A stretch of DNA of 64,000 bases, from assembly GCF_011602485.2 (NCBI RefSeq), contig NZ_CP050022.2, positions 4,918,001-4,982,000 on the forward strand, in the 5' to 3' direction. Every line of letters starts with the position of its first letter. The first letter of the stretch is position 1. Under the pieces are notes generated by a model that made no database searches, was not told the DNA's origin, and was given only the letters and a program-made list of their open reading frames with translations. This DNA comes from Bradyrhizobium sp. 1(2017) (GTDB lineage: Bacteria; Pseudomonadota; Alphaproteobacteria; Rhizobiales; Xanthobacteraceae). Below, piece after piece: positions 63,370 through 64,000 of this stretch. The position numbers were made by a program, and so were the translations under genes.

Positions 63370-64000
63370 ATGAAGGCCGTCGGCTACAAGAAATCGCTTC
63401 CGATCGAGGACGCGAATTCACTGATCGATTTCGAGACCGCAACACCAGAGCCGAAGGGACGCGACATCCGCGTCGCCGTGAAGGCGATCTCGGCCAATCC
63501 CGTCGATTACAAGGTGCGCAAGCGCGCCGCCCCGCCCGAGGGCGAGACGAAGATCCTCGGCTATGACGCGGCCGGCGTGGTCGACGCCGTCGGCCCCGAC
63601 GTGACGCTGTTCAAGCCGGGGGATGAAGTGTTCTACGCAGGTTCTATCCTGCGCCAGGGCACCAACTCGGAATACCATCTGGTCGACGAGCGCATCGTCG
63701 GCAACAAGCCGAGAACCCTGTCGTTCGCGCAAGCCGCCGCGCTTCCCCTCACCTCGATCACGGCCTGGGAATTGCTGTTCGACCGTCTCGGCGCAGTGCC
63801 TGGCAAGAGCGTCGATCCACGCACGCTGCTCATCACGGGTGGTGCCGGTGGCGTCGGTTCGATCCTGATCCAGCTCGCGCGTCGTCTCACCGGGCTGACC
63901 GTCCTCGCCACCGCGACACGGCCGGAGTCGCAAAAATGGTGCCTCGATCTCGGCGCGCATGCGGTGATCGACCACGGCAAGCCCATGAAGGAGCAGATCG
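63370..64000 (+). CDS. Zinc-type alcohol dehydrogenase/NADPH:quinone oxidoreductase family protein (3' cut by window edge)
   Basis: The gene runs past base 64000 without a stop; 210 residues are visible. They cover the GroES-like domain (start MKAVGYKKSLPIEDANSL, then VKAISANPVDYKVR and GYDAAGVVDAVGPDV) and the start of the NAD(P)-binding domain (LLITGGAGGVGSILIQLA). The catalytic zinc Cys/His set of true alcohol dehydrogenases is missing, as in QorA-type and ZADH1-like quinone reductases. It reduces quinones or enones with NADPH. The ATG follows TGGAGACACGCC. It is divergent from the HxlR regulator. Confidence 0.88.
   Translation, partial: MKAVGYKKSLPIEDANSLIDFETATPEPKGRDIRVAVKAISANPVDYKVRKRAAPPEGETKILGYDAAGVVDAVGPDVTLFKPGDEVFYAGSILRQGTNSEYHLVDERIVGNKPRTLSFAQAAALPLTSITAWELLFDRLGAVPGKSVDPRTLLITGGAGGVGSILIQLARRLTGLTVLATATRPESQKWCLDLGAHAVIDHGKPMKEQI

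Overview
The window is high-GC alphaproteobacterial chromosome. Gene content (Bug and LivK-type solute receptors, CoA-transferase, FliK/FlhX, ATP12 chaperone, GCG_CRPN-type secreted peptides) and several families of palindromic intergenic repeats suggest Bradyrhizobium or a close relative; this identification is inference. No transposase, integrase, prophage, CRISPR array or biosynthetic gene cluster was seen. About 67 genes are supported: 66 protein genes, of which the first and last are cut by the window edges, and one tRNA.

Layout. 1-3862: end of an IclR regulator, a class III CoA-transferase, a Bug receptor and a branched-chain-amino-acid-type receptor, probably one carboxylic acid uptake/activation operon. 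3887-8705: small unknown gene; an ArsR/AHSA1 pair with two copies of a likely operator; a serine beta-lactamase-like hydrolase; an SDR lacking the usual Tyr/Lys pair; a GNAT acetyltransferase. 8986-13993: small secreted proteins, a repeat-filled gap, a large secreted phosphodiesterase-type alkaline phosphatase and a 1-Cys peroxiredoxin. 14099-17768: methyl-accepting chemotaxis protein, a photolyase that seems to start at CTG, and a Lys/Ala-rich histone-H1-like protein. 17828-25848: an HE-motif protein, a DMT exporter, a ClpP-fold-like periplasmic protein, a host-attachment family protein, an AraC regulator, tRNA-Arg(TCG), and a GrlR-like protein abutting a PAS histidine kinase (25849-28536).

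28735-34257 is a six-gene minus-strand set: SCP-x type thiolase, DUF35 Zn-ribbon partner, MaoC hydratase, MFE-2-like hydroxyacyl-CoA dehydrogenase, DHDPS-family aldolase and a Nudix hydrolase. The first four can supply the hydration, dehydrogenation and thiolysis steps of beta-oxidation. Upstream lies a three-domain indolepyruvate ferredoxin oxidoreductase (35200-38691), which makes acyl-CoA from 2-oxoacids. 38975-47836 holds a tri-heme cytochrome c, a TRIC-family channel, a small operon of monooxygenase-like dimeric barrel proteins with a PEP-mutase-family lyase, an alpha/beta hydrolase and a GST. 47932-53481 holds an acyl-CoA carboxylase beta subunit, a dienelactone-hydrolase-like protein and a complete class D beta-lactamase. 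53626-60773 runs FliK/FlhX, then ATP12, a pseudouridine synthase, RarA and a Do-type protease. The window ends with an OprP-type porin and a divergent HxlR regulator/quinone-oxidoreductase pair.

The most unusual material is intergenic: a 400-470 bp dispersed repeat present twice in inverted orientation (about 9563-10029 and 34573-34972), each copy next to a shorter element with 16-bp near-perfect terminal inverted repeats, plus at least six other palindromic element families placed between and downstream of genes.
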